Below are positions 19,607 through 27,261 of a stretch of DNA of 64,000 nucleotides, piece by piece. The stretch is taken from assembly GCF_002812805.1 (NCBI RefSeq), contig NZ_NMUM01000040.1, positions 186,001 to 250,000 of the forward strand, given 5' to 3'. The translations under genes were made by a program, and so were the position numbers. Each line of letters begins with the position of its first letter. The first letter of the stretch is position 1. The stretch is from Microbacterium lacus. GTDB lineage: Bacteria; Actinomycetota; Actinomycetes; Actinomycetales; Microbacteriaceae. Under the pieces are notes generated by a model. It had not been told where the DNA came from. It saw nothing but the letters and a program-made list of their open reading frames with translations, and did no database searches.

Positions 19607-20488
19607 TCAGAGCCCGGCGAGGCCGGCGTAGGCGATGGAGTTGGCGTAGGCGCGCTGGCGCTCCGGGGTGGCATCGACGTGCGCGTCACCGGTCCGGCTC
19701 GCTCGCTCGGCCCAGGCGTGCACGCGCAGCGGCGAGGCGACGTAATCGGGCCGCGGATCACGCGGGTGCGGCGCATTGGCGATCAGCACGATCAGCGGCA
19801 GCTCGGCCAACAGGTCGACGTGTGTGCCCGCACCCGCAGACCCGCGCCAGTCGAGCGCGCCATCCTCAAGCACGTGCACGCCCTGGAAGAACGACACAGC
19901 CGGGGGGATGTCGCGCCGGTCGAGCCCGTGCTTCGAGCCGGCCATCCGCAGCAGCGCGTGACCCGACGGCGTCGGGCCCTCGGGCGTCGCATCGCCGTAC
20001 TTGTACACGTTCCAGGCGTCGCCGGACGCCCCGCAGAATGCGTCGTGGTGGCCGGACGTGTCTTCGAGAACCGTCGCGAGCACGCGCCCGTCACCCGAGA
20101 GCAGCGGATGCTCCGCGCCGAGGTACGCCTGCCACGGGATCTTCTGGGTGTCGGCGACGTTCAGTCGCTCGCCCGTGTTCAGGGCGTTGAAGAGAACGAC
20201 GCTCGCCGAGGCATCCCCTTCGGGATCCTCCAGACGGATGCGGGTGCCCCGCGCCACCCGAAGGTGCGTATAACCGCCCGGCGCCACGGTTTCGGACCAC
20301 AGCAACGCCGCCCTGTCGATCCCCTCGGGAGGCATGGGAGTCGTGCTCGCGGGCACGAACGGCATCCACTTCGACTGCGTCGCCCGGGCCCGCGCATCCG
20401 CTCGCGCCTGCTCCACGCTGCCGAGCGCTTCGCTTCGGCCCATATTGTCGAGGCCGGTGCTGTCCAGCCCGGTGTTGTCGCTCGCCAC
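19607..20488 (-). CDS. DUF1989 protein, probable carboxyguanidine deiminase partner subunit (UAAP type)
   Basis: About 293 residues, a second and divergent member of the DUF1989 family (LLWSETVAPGGYTHLRVARG, SGHHDAFCGAS, HGLDRRDIPPAVSFF, LLIANAPHPRDP-like end). It is the first gene of the operon DUF1989-DUF1989-carboxylase-atzF-tetR. Start GTG 20488 is only about ten bases from the palindromic operator, so a bound repressor would block both promoter and ribosome entry. A downstream ATG at residue 16 is an alternative. The pairing of two unequal DUF1989 genes is what separates guanidine pathways from simple urea amidolyase loci. Confidence 0.84.
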   Translation of the reverse strand: MASDNTGLDSTGLDNMGRSEALGSVEQARADARARATQSKWMPFVPASTTPMPPEGIDRAALLWSETVAPGGYTHLRVARGTRIRLEDPEGDASASVVLFNALNTGERLNVADTQKIPWQAYLGAEHPLLSGDGRVLATVLEDTSGHHDAFCGASGDAWNVYKYGDATPEGPTPSGHALLRMAGSKHGLDRRDIPPAVSFFQGVHVLEDGALDWRGSAGAGTHVDLLAELPLIVLIANAPHPRDPRPDYVASPLRVHAWAERASRTGDAHVDATPERQRAYANSIAYAGLAGL

Positions 20489-20497
20489 GATCGGACC

Positions 20498-20523
20498 CCA
20501 TTTCTATCGACTGACAGAAATGG
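20498..20523. promoter_or_regulatory. palindromic operator upstream of the DUF1989/carboxylase operon
   Basis: Perfect 8-bp inverted repeat CCATTTCT and AGAAATGG around the spacer ATCGACTGAC. Its core TTTCTATCGACTGACAGAAA (20501-20520) shares 18 of 20 positions with the core at 11336-11355. It lies directly upstream of the first gene of the operon. Inferred to be the TetR site. Confidence 0.78.
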
Positions 20524-20568
20524 AATCAGATCTACGTTTCGCCCACGTTTCGGGGGCGACCGTTCGCG

Positions 20569-22944
20569 CTACTCGTTGGCGAGGAGCGCTACGGGGTAGG
20601 TCGACAGCAGCTCGGCCAGCGCGACCTCGCCGCCCTCGTAGCGGCGCCCGGTCAAGAGGTCGATCGCGGGCACCGACGGGCGCAGCAGGACGGTGTCCTG
20701 CCACCCGCCGAGAGCCTCCAGCCCGGCGGGCAGCCGGGTCGCGACAGTCTGAACGCCGCCCCGATCGAACCCGATCGCGTGGTGCGCCGCGGACCCGACG
20801 AAAGTGAGGGGCGTGTAACGCGTGAAGAGCTCCGGCCGGTAGCGGCGCGTGCGGAGCGCACGAGAGGTCACGAGCAGCTTCGCGGCACCCGACGCATTCA
20901 CCGCTGGCAACTCGCCCGCCTCGAACCCGGCGTCGATTCCGGCGAGCATCTCGGCGCGCGCGCCGAAGTCGACGGCGCGGCGGTTGTCGGGGTCGACGAG
21001 GCTCGTCTCCCACAACTCCGACCCCTGGTAGACGTCCGGCACACCGGGCGCGGTCAGCTGCAGCAGCTTCGCCGAGAGCGAGTTCGACCACCCGTAGGGC
21101 GCGATCTCGGCGACGAGCGTCTCGAGGATCGCGGATGCCTCGGCGTTGTCGAACGCGGCGTCCACCAGCGCGTGCATCCGGGCCTCGAAGGCCTCGTCCT
21201 GATCCCACCAGCCGGTCGACTCGGACGCCTCGCGGGCCGCCTTCTCGGCGTAGGCGTGCAGGCGCTCACGCGAAGCGGGCCAGGCACCGACGATGGCCTG
21301 CCAGAGCAAGTTGTCGAAGCCGCCGTGTCCCGTGGAGGCGATGGCACGGAGAGCCGTGAGCGCTTCGAGCCACCGTGCGGGCAGCTCCGACAGCACCGAC
21401 AGGCGCGCACGAACGTCCTCGCCACGCTTCGTATCGTGCGTCGAGAGTGTCGTCATGGCGTGCGGCCAGGATGCCTCGCGCACGACCTGGGCGGCATGGA
21501 ACCCGGCCACGTCGAGCGCGAACTCGGACGGGTCGGCGCCGACCTCGGTCAGGGTACCGAGGCGCGAGGCGCGATAGAACGCGGTGTCCTCCACGCCCTT
21601 CGCCATGACGGGCCCGGTCGTCTGCTGGAACCGGCGGGCGACCTCGAGCGAGGCATCCGCCAGCTGAGGCAGCACCCGGTCGAAGGCGCCGGCGAGGTCG
21701 GGACGCCGGCGCATGGCCTCCTCCGCTGCGGCGTCGAACTCGTCGCGGCCGGCGGGAAGGTACGAGCGGTAGACAGGGAAGCAGGCGAGCAACTCGGCGA
21801 TCGCGTCGGCCGCCCCCGTGACGGGTTCGTCGAGCAGTCGCACCAGGCGCGCGACCTCGGCACCCTGAATCGTCTCGGCGATCGTTCGCTTGGTGTCGTG
21901 GATGAGGTCGCTCCACGATGCCTGCGGATCGAGGCCGTCCTCGGTGCGGACCGCGGCATCGATCGCATCCAGCGCCGCTTCGCCAGCGGGATCGATCAGC
22001 ACCCGGTCGATCACGGCGAGCGCGTCGTACCCGGTCGTGCCATCCGTCCGCCACCAGCTGGGGAGCGTCTCGCCGTGCTCGAGGATCTTCTCCACGAGCA
22101 CGTACACGCCCCCGGTCGCCTCGGCGAGCCGGTCGAGATAGGCGCCGGGGTCGAGCAGCCCATCGGGGTGATCAACCCGGATGCCGTCGACGAGACCGTC
22201 TCGCACCCAGCGGAGGATCTCCGCGTGAGCCTCGTCGAAGACCCACGGCACCTCGACGCGGACGCCCGCCAGGGTCGTGACCGCAAAAAAGCGGCGGTAG
22301 TTCAGCTCGGCGGCCTCTCGGCGCCAGAACATGAGTTCGTAGTGCTGACGGTCGACGATCGCGCGCACCGTTTCCGGGTTCGCGAGCGTCTCACGCTCGT
22401 CGCCGTGCACCGACTCGGGCGCGAGCGGGAACACGTTGTCGAAGTAATGCAGGGTGCCGTGCGGGGCCTGTTCCGTCTGCGTGAGCTCGATGCGGATGTC
22501 GCCCGCGCCGATGATCTCGTCGAGCTCGCCGCCCAGCACCGGTACGCGGATGCGGCCGCCACCGAACTGCCAGTCCACGTCGAACGCCTCGGCGTAACGC
22601 GAGTCACGCCCGTAGGTCAGCAGGTCCCACCACCACGGGTTCTGCGACGGAACCGCGACCCCCATGTGGTTGGGGACCGTGTCGACCAGGATGCCGAGTC
22701 CCGCATCGCGGGCGGATGCGGCAAAACGATCGAGTCCCTCGGCTCCCCCACGGGCGGGGTCGACGAGGCTCGGGTCGACGACGTCATAGCCGTGATCCGA
22801 GCCCTCCGTCGCCTTCAGCAGCGGCGACAGGTAGGCCCAGTCGACCCCGAGGTCACGGAGATATCCGGTAACGGATGCCGCGGCATCCAGATCGAAAGAG
22901 GAACGGATCTGCAACCGGTAGGTCGAGAGGGGCTTGTGAGTCAC
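20569..22944 (-). CDS. treY: malto-oligosyltrehalose synthase
   Basis: GH13 enzyme of 791 residues that converts the reducing end of maltooligosaccharides to an alpha-1,1 linkage. The start TYRLQIRSSFDLDAA and the block GILVDTVPNHMGVA are typical of TreY. The nucleophile region is DGIRVDHPDGLLDP (about residue 256), and VMAKGVEDTAFYR near the middle is a further family hallmark. The GTG start overlaps the treX stop by four bases (GTGA), so treX and treY are coupled. Its stop is followed after 80 bases by the guanidine operon on the same strand, where treZ would be expected. Confidence 0.96.
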   Translation of the reverse strand: MTHKPLSTYRLQIRSSFDLDAAASVTGYLRDLGVDWAYLSPLLKATEGSDHGYDVVDPSLVDPARGGAEGLDRFAASARDAGLGILVDTVPNHMGVAVPSQNPWWWDLLTYGRDSRYAEAFDVDWQFGGGRIRVPVLGGELDEIIGAGDIRIELTQTEQAPHGTLHYFDNVFPLAPESVHGDERETLANPETVRAIVDRQHYELMFWRREAAELNYRRFFAVTTLAGVRVEVPWVFDEAHAEILRWVRDGLVDGIRVDHPDGLLDPGAYLDRLAEATGGVYVLVEKILEHGETLPSWWRTDGTTGYDALAVIDRVLIDPAGEAALDAIDAAVRTEDGLDPQASWSDLIHDTKRTIAETIQGAEVARLVRLLDEPVTGAADAIAELLACFPVYRSYLPAGRDEFDAAAEEAMRRRPDLAGAFDRVLPQLADASLEVARRFQQTTGPVMAKGVEDTAFYRASRLGTLTEVGADPSEFALDVAGFHAAQVVREASWPHAMTTLSTHDTKRGEDVRARLSVLSELPARWLEALTALRAIASTGHGGFDNLLWQAIVGAWPASRERLHAYAEKAAREASESTGWWDQDEAFEARMHALVDAAFDNAEASAILETLVAEIAPYGWSNSLSAKLLQLTAPGVPDVYQGSELWETSLVDPDNRRAVDFGARAEMLAGIDAGFEAGELPAVNASGAAKLLVTSRALRTRRYRPELFTRYTPLTFVGSAAHHAIGFDRGGVQTVATRLPAGLEALGGWQDTVLLRPSVPAIDLLTGRRYEGGEVALAELLSTYPVALLANE

Positions 22945-25151
22945 TGCAGCTCCGAGCGGATCGGGTCACCTGAAATCTCATCCACCTGACTCTGAGCCAG
23001 CACGGCGAGTGACGCGGCGACGGAATGGTCGACGTCCGGTTCGGGCACGGTGTGTGCGCGCAGCACCACGAGCGACGACGCCGCGAGGCGGATCGCTCCG
23101 CCGGGCTCTACGGGCTCGCTGTCGGCGAGTTCACCGGCCGTGTCGACGATGATGTCCCACTTCGGCGAGTACGCCCGGTGGGGGATGTGGAAGTCGATGA
23201 TCTCGTCGCCCGCGTTGAACAGGATGAGGAAGTGCTTGTCGACGATGGGCTCACCGCGGCGATCGCGCTCGCGGATGCCGCCGCCGTTGAGGAAGACTCC
23301 GACGGCGCGTCCGAACCCGGAATCCCAGTCCTCGGGCTGCATGGCCGACCCATCCGGTCGCAACCACACGATGTCGGGAATAGGCGAGCCCTCCTGCATC
23401 TTCACCGGGCGACCGTCGAAGAAGCGGCTGCGGCGGAACGTCGGGTGGTCCTTCCGCAAGCGCGCGAGGGCCGCGGTGAATTCCAGCAGTGGGTTATCGA
23501 CGGAGTCCCAGTCGACCCAGGTCAGCTCGTTGTCCTGCGCGTACCCGTTGTTGTTGCCCTGCTGTGTCCGACCGAGCTCATCGCCATGCAGCAGCATCGG
23601 GACGCCCTGCGAGAGCAGCAGCGTCGCGATGAAGTTCCGCTGTTGACGGGCGCGCAGGGTCAGCACCTCGGGGTCATCCGTCGGACCCTCGACGCCGAAG
23701 TTGAACGAACGATTGTGCGATTCGCCGTCGTTGTTGTCTTCGCCGTTGGCCTCGTTGTGCTTCTCGTTGTAGCTGACGAGGTCGCGGAGCGTGAAGCCGT
23801 CGTGTGCCGTGACGAAGTTGATGGATGCCACCGGCCTGCGACCCGAGTGCTCGTACAGATCCGCGGATCCCGTCAGGCGCGAGGCGAACTCGCCCAATGC
23901 CTGGGGCTCGCCGCGCCAGAAATCGCGCACGGTGTCGCGATACTTGCCGTTCCACTCGGTCCACTGGGGCGGGAAGTTGCCCACCTGGTACCCACCGGGG
24001 CCGATGTCCCACGGCTCGGCGATGAGCTTCACCTGCGAGACCACCGGGTCCTGCTGCACGAGCTCGAAGAACGTCGCGAGGCGATCCACCTCATAGAACT
24101 CCCGCGCCAATGTCGAGGCGAGGTCGAATCGGAAGCCGTCGACGTGCATCTCGAGCACCCAGTAGCGAAGCGAATCCATGATCAGCTGCAGCGTGTGGGG
24201 GTTGCCCACATTCATGCTGTTGCCCGTGCCGGTGTAGTCGGTGTAATACCGCTTGTCGTCGTCCTCGAGGCGGTAGTACGCGTTGTTGTCGATCCCGCGC
24301 ATCGAGAGCATCGGGCCCATGTGGTTGCCCTCGGCCGTGTGGTTGTAGACGACGTCGAGGATGACCTCGATGCCCGCCGCATGGAGCGCGCGGACCATCC
24401 CCTTGAACTCCTGCACTTGCTGCCCGAGGTCGCCCTGGGACGCATAGGTGTTCTGCGGCGCGAGGAACGCGATCGTGTTGTAGCCCCAGTAGTTCGCGAG
24501 CCCGTTCTCTTGGAGCGTGCTGTCGTTGACGAACTGGTGCACCGGCATGAGCTCGATCGCCGTGACCCCGAGCTTGACGAGGTGATCGATCATCGCGGGG
24601 TGGCCGATGGCGCTGTAGGTGCCGCGGATCTCTTCGGGGATGCCCGGGTGCCGCATCGTCAGACCCTTGACGTGGCCCTCGTAGATGAAGGTGGACGCGT
24701 AGGGCGTCTTGGGCTGGCGGTCACCGGCCCAGTCGAAGAAGGGATTGACCACGACGCCCATCATCATGTCGGCGGCCGAATCCTCGTCGTTGCGAGAATC
24801 GGGATCGCCGAAGTTGTAGCCGAAAACCGACTGGCCCCAGTTCACCTGCCCGGCGACCGCCTTGGCGTAGGGATCGAGGAGCAGCTTGTTCGGGTTGAAC
24901 CGGTGCCCTTCCTCGACATCGCTCGGGCCGTGCACGCGGTAGCCGTAGCGCTGACCGGGCCCGACCTGCGGAAGGTAGGCGTGCCAGACGAAGGCATCGA
25001 GGTCGATGAGCTCGACGCGCGTTTCGGTTCCGTCCTCCTCGAAGAGGCAGAGCTCTACGCGCTCCGCCGCCTCACTGAACAACGCGAAATTCGTGCCGTT
25101 CCCGTCATATGTCGCACCGAGTGGGTAGGTCGAGCCAGGCCATGTTTGCAC
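22941..25151 (-). CDS. treX: glycogen debranching enzyme
   Basis: GH13 isoamylase-type debranching enzyme (about 736 residues) providing linear maltooligosaccharides from glycogen for TreY and TreZ. It has an N-terminal sandwich domain (PLGATYDGNGTNFALFS), the catalytic block DGFRFDLAS (nucleophile Asp about residue 340), LIAEPWDIGPGGY (acid Glu about 378) and HDGFTLRDLVSYN (about 450). An upstream TTG at 25157 is in frame, but GTG 25151 lies exactly six bases after TAGTCT (25158-25163), the leaderless pattern used by many genes in this window. I therefore prefer the GTG. It is the first gene of the tre operon. Confidence 0.94.
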   Translation of the reverse strand: MQTWPGSTYPLGATYDGNGTNFALFSEAAERVELCLFEEDGTETRVELIDLDAFVWHAYLPQVGPGQRYGYRVHGPSDVEEGHRFNPNKLLLDPYAKAVAGQVNWGQSVFGYNFGDPDSRNDEDSAADMMMGVVVNPFFDWAGDRQPKTPYASTFIYEGHVKGLTMRHPGIPEEIRGTYSAIGHPAMIDHLVKLGVTAIELMPVHQFVNDSTLQENGLANYWGYNTIAFLAPQNTYASQGDLGQQVQEFKGMVRALHAAGIEVILDVVYNHTAEGNHMGPMLSMRGIDNNAYYRLEDDDKRYYTDYTGTGNSMNVGNPHTLQLIMDSLRYWVLEMHVDGFRFDLASTLAREFYEVDRLATFFELVQQDPVVSQVKLIAEPWDIGPGGYQVGNFPPQWTEWNGKYRDTVRDFWRGEPQALGEFASRLTGSADLYEHSGRRPVASINFVTAHDGFTLRDLVSYNEKHNEANGEDNNDGESHNRSFNFGVEGPTDDPEVLTLRARQQRNFIATLLLSQGVPMLLHGDELGRTQQGNNNGYAQDNELTWVDWDSVDNPLLEFTAALARLRKDHPTFRRSRFFDGRPVKMQEGSPIPDIVWLRPDGSAMQPEDWDSGFGRAVGVFLNGGGIRERDRRGEPIVDKHFLILFNAGDEIIDFHIPHRAYSPKWDIIVDTAGELADSEPVEPGGAIRLAASSLVVLRAHTVPEPDVDHSVAASLAVLAQSQVDEISGDPIRSELQ

Positions 25152-25233
25152 TGCCAAAGACTACCCATCGACGCACGATGGCGCTGTGGCTTGCGCAACG
25201 CCAGCGGGTGCCCTATAGCGGTGCCGAGGGTCC

Positions 25234-25389
25234 TCAGCTGAGTTCCGTGGCCGCGTCCCAGGCACGGGAATGGGGACCGCGTGGCAAGAGTTCGCCCTCG
25301 ACGATCTCGTAATCGATGCCCCCGTCGAAGAAGTCCTGGGGCAGGCTCGTCGAAGATCGGTTCGCGCCCATCGGATTCTTGCCGGTCAT
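25234..25389 (-). CDS. small hypothetical protein (51 residues)
   Basis: A short frame encoding 51 residues beginning MTGKNPMGANRSST and ending RAWDAATELS. Support: an AGGGG ribosome-binding sequence seven bases before ATG, strong G/C bias at third positions, an acidic well-folded-looking middle part (FFDGGIDYEIVEGELLP), and the same direction as treX 82 bases downstream. No family recognised. It could also be fortuitous, since high-GC DNA yields many open frames. Confidence 0.5.
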   Translation of the reverse strand: MTGKNPMGANRSSTSLPQDFFDGGIDYEIVEGELLPRGPHSRAWDAATELS

Positions 25390-25540
25390 TTAGCACCCCT
25401 GACTTGTCCCGCCCTGCCGACCTGTCCAGCTCTTACTGTGCGGCACGGGTCGCGATAGCGGAACCCGATTGACTTCGCGGCGACAGACGCGTACGGAGAA
25501 ACCCGTCGGTATGGCAGCAGACAACGATTAGTCTGATGGG

Positions 25541-25987
25541 GTGGGCACCATTTACTACGGCGGGGACGCTTCCGCCATCGACATCGAAGACCGTGCGCTG
25601 GCGCACCTCAAGGTCGTCATCGCGACCAAGCTGCGCCGCGGCGAGAGCTTCACGCTCACGTGGCGCCACCCCGAAGACCAGCCGCGCGGGCGCAGCACCG
25701 TATGGCTCAGCCCGTCGATCCCTCTGCGGTTCGTCTTCGACGACCCCGAGCCCGCGGTCCTGAGCCGGGAGTGGATGGAAGAGCTCGCTCAGTCGGCCAA
25801 CTCGTCGGGCGGCATCATGCTCGTCGCTGAGCACTTCGACGTGGATCCTTCCGAGAATGAGTCGACGATCGAGGTCGGCGCGATCGTCGCGAAAGAAGTG
25901 GACGTCGAGAACGCCACGGTCGGTTCCGTTCAGCAGGAGGCTCGGGCGAAGGCGAAGTCCAAAGCAAAGGTCGACGCCGGCGACTGA
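25541..25987 (+). CDS. DUF7882-like protein (paralogue 1)
   Basis: 148 residues. The N-terminal 100 residues (GTIYYGG...IDIEDRALAHLKVVI...KLRRGESFTLTW) are clearly paralogous to the convergent gene at 26014-26331 (IDIEDRTLAHLRIVI, KLRRSESFMFTV). The C-terminus is a Lys/Ala-rich acidic-basic tail absent from the paralogue. Such proteins are widespread in Microbacteriaceae and have sometimes been mislabelled as DNA ligase; no ligase motif is present. The GTG at 25541 follows TAGTCT by exactly six bases, indicating a leaderless transcript. Function unknown. Confidence 0.75.
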   Translation: MGTIYYGGDASAIDIEDRALAHLKVVIATKLRRGESFTLTWRHPEDQPRGRSTVWLSPSIPLRFVFDDPEPAVLSREWMEELAQSANSSGGIMLVAEHFDVDPSENESTIEVGAIVAKEVDVENATVGSVQQEARAKAKSKAKVDAGD

Positions 25988-26013
25988 TCAGCCGACTCTC
26001 CCCCGCGCCTCCG

Positions 26014-26331
26014 TCAGGAGTCGAACGGCATTTCTTCTTGCGGTTCCGAGACCACGAACAGGCCGTTGGGGCTACTCGCCGACACCATGAGCGCCTCGAT
26101 CCAGAGTCGGTTCAGCCGCGGTTCGCGGCTGCCGTGGAAGGCGAACTGCAGGGGTACGGACGGATGCATCCAGAAGCTCCGCCGCGAGATGCCCTCGCTG
26201 TCCAGGTCGACGGTGAACATGAACGACTCCGAGCGGCGCAGCTTGTTCATGATCACGATCCGCAGGTGGGCGAGGGTGCGGTCCTCGATGTCGATCGAGT
26301 TGTTCAGCGTGTCGTAAATGAAGCGGCCCAT
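26014..26331 (-). CDS. DUF7882-like protein (paralogue 2)
   Basis: 105 residues, paralogue of the gene at 25541-25987, from which it is separated by only 26 bases tail to tail. It keeps the IDIEDRTLAHLRIVIMNKLR core and the W/H-x-P-S-V/I-P-L motif (SFWMHPSVPLQFAF) but lacks the charged tail. ATG 26331 follows TAGGCT by six bases. The family is of unknown function; an inverted pair suggests duplication with inversion. Confidence 0.75.
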   Translation of the reverse strand: MGRFIYDTLNNSIDIEDRTLAHLRIVIMNKLRRSESFMFTVDLDSEGISRRSFWMHPSVPLQFAFHGSREPRLNRLWIEALMVSASSPNGLFVVSEPQEEMPFDS

Positions 26332-26372
26332 GCGATGAGCCTAATGGCGTGTACCCACCCGAGGAATCGCGA

Positions 26373-26900
26373 TCATGCCCCCTGCGGCGGCTGCAGCAGA
26401 AGTGCCACGCGTTCCTCGAGATAACCCGCCAGCGGCACGTGTCCGGCGGCCGGACTCCAGCGGATGCTGGGGGTGCCGTTCACCAGGGCGAGGGGTCCCG
26501 TCGGTTCGCCTCGTCCCAACGCGGCCAGGTCGAGCATCTTCCAGTCCAGGTGGACGGTTTCGCCGTCACCGAATCCGCCGCGCGTCGCGGCAGCCGCCAC
26601 TTCTGCGCGGGCGCGTGCCGCATCCGACGCGAACCCACGCCGGCCGGGGTCGCCCGCGCGCACCACATTTCCGGCGGCGTACACGGTGCCCTCACCGACC
26701 AGCAGGACCCCGAGGCGCCAGGCGTCGCCTCGGGGCACGATCTTCGGCGCGCGGAGCCCCGCGAGAACGCGCGGTCGTACGACCTCACCCAGTCGCTCAC
26801 GCGGCGCGTCCGCGGCCACCAGGCGAGCGCGGGCAGCGTTCAGGAGAGTCGCCGCGTCATCCACCACATCGCTATTGTGCGCGATCGAGCGGCCGACCAT
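26373..26900 (-). CDS. hypothetical protein (175 residues)
   Basis: Not recognised with confidence. The protein has an Ala/Arg-rich N-terminal helix (LLNAARARLVAADAPRERL) followed by an alpha/beta-looking region containing IVPRGDAWRLGVLLV, GTVYAAGNVVRAGDPGRRGF and PSIRWSPAAGHVPLAGYLEERV. Similar actinobacterial proteins are, as I recall, sometimes labelled glutaminase, but no Ser-X-X-Lys type catalytic motif is visible, so I do not adopt that name. It lies divergent from the kdp locus. The start is uncertain; the ATG at 26900 has no evident ribosome-binding site. Confidence 0.6.
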   Translation of the reverse strand: MVGRSIAHNSDVVDDAATLLNAARARLVAADAPRERLGEVVRPRVLAGLRAPKIVPRGDAWRLGVLLVGEGTVYAAGNVVRAGDPGRRGFASDAARARAEVAAAATRGGFGDGETVHLDWKMLDLAALGRGEPTGPLALVNGTPSIRWSPAAGHVPLAGYLEERVALLLQPPQGA

Positions 26901-27034
26901 GAGCAGGGCGTGTGGAATCAGCGCGCGGGCGTATGGAAACCGTCAGGATCGCCAAACCGGCCGCACGCGAGGAGTGAGATCGAGTTCGCGGGGCACCCCG
27001 TGCCCTCTTGCCCAGAACCTCACCAGGAGTTCCC

Positions 27035-27175
27035 GTGCTCGATCTGATCTACGTCCTCGCGACCGTCGCGCTCTTCGCGCTCGTCGCCCTCGTCGCGCGG
27101 GGGGTCGAGAAGCTGGGCCCACGGTCCGGAGGCTCCGTCCAGCGCGAAGCGATGGATGGAGGGGACCGGGGATGA
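27035..27175 (+). CDS. small membrane protein preceding kdpF
   Basis: 46-residue protein: one hydrophobic helix ([20 protein letters not shown]) and a short polar tail. The GTG start is preceded by CAGGAG at the correct distance, and the TGA stop overlaps the kdpF ATG (ATGA). A small membrane protein in this position is seen in other actinobacterial kdp loci, so it may be a pump-associated subunit or regulator. That role is inference. Confidence 0.7.
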   Translation: MLDLIYVLATVALFALVALVARGVEKLGPRSGGSVQREAMDGGDRG

Positions 27176-27261
27176 CATTCTTCACGATCCTTGCCGTCGT
27201 GCTCGCGGTGGCCGCGCTCGTCTACCTCGTCGTCGCACTCGTGAATCCGGAGCGCTTCTGA
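27172..27261 (+). CDS. kdpF: K+-transporting ATPase subunit KdpF
   Basis: 29-residue single-helix peptide ending in VNPERF, the classic length and C-terminus of KdpF, the small stabilising subunit of the Kdp potassium pump. ATG at 27172 overlaps the upstream small gene by four bases, and its stop shares one base with the kdpA start (TGATG). Tight overlaps show a polycistronic mRNA. Because kdpB is broken downstream, this subunit probably has no working pump to join. Confidence 0.88.
   Translation: MTFFTILAVVLAVAALVYLVVALVNPERF

Noticed and set aside
23025-25241. 738-residue open frame opposite treX
   Set aside because: Mirror frame of treX with no recognisable motif.
27156-27260. Longer kdpA start upstream of 27261
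   Set aside because: Would run over kdpF and the small upstream gene; ATG 27261 gives the standard KdpA N-terminus.
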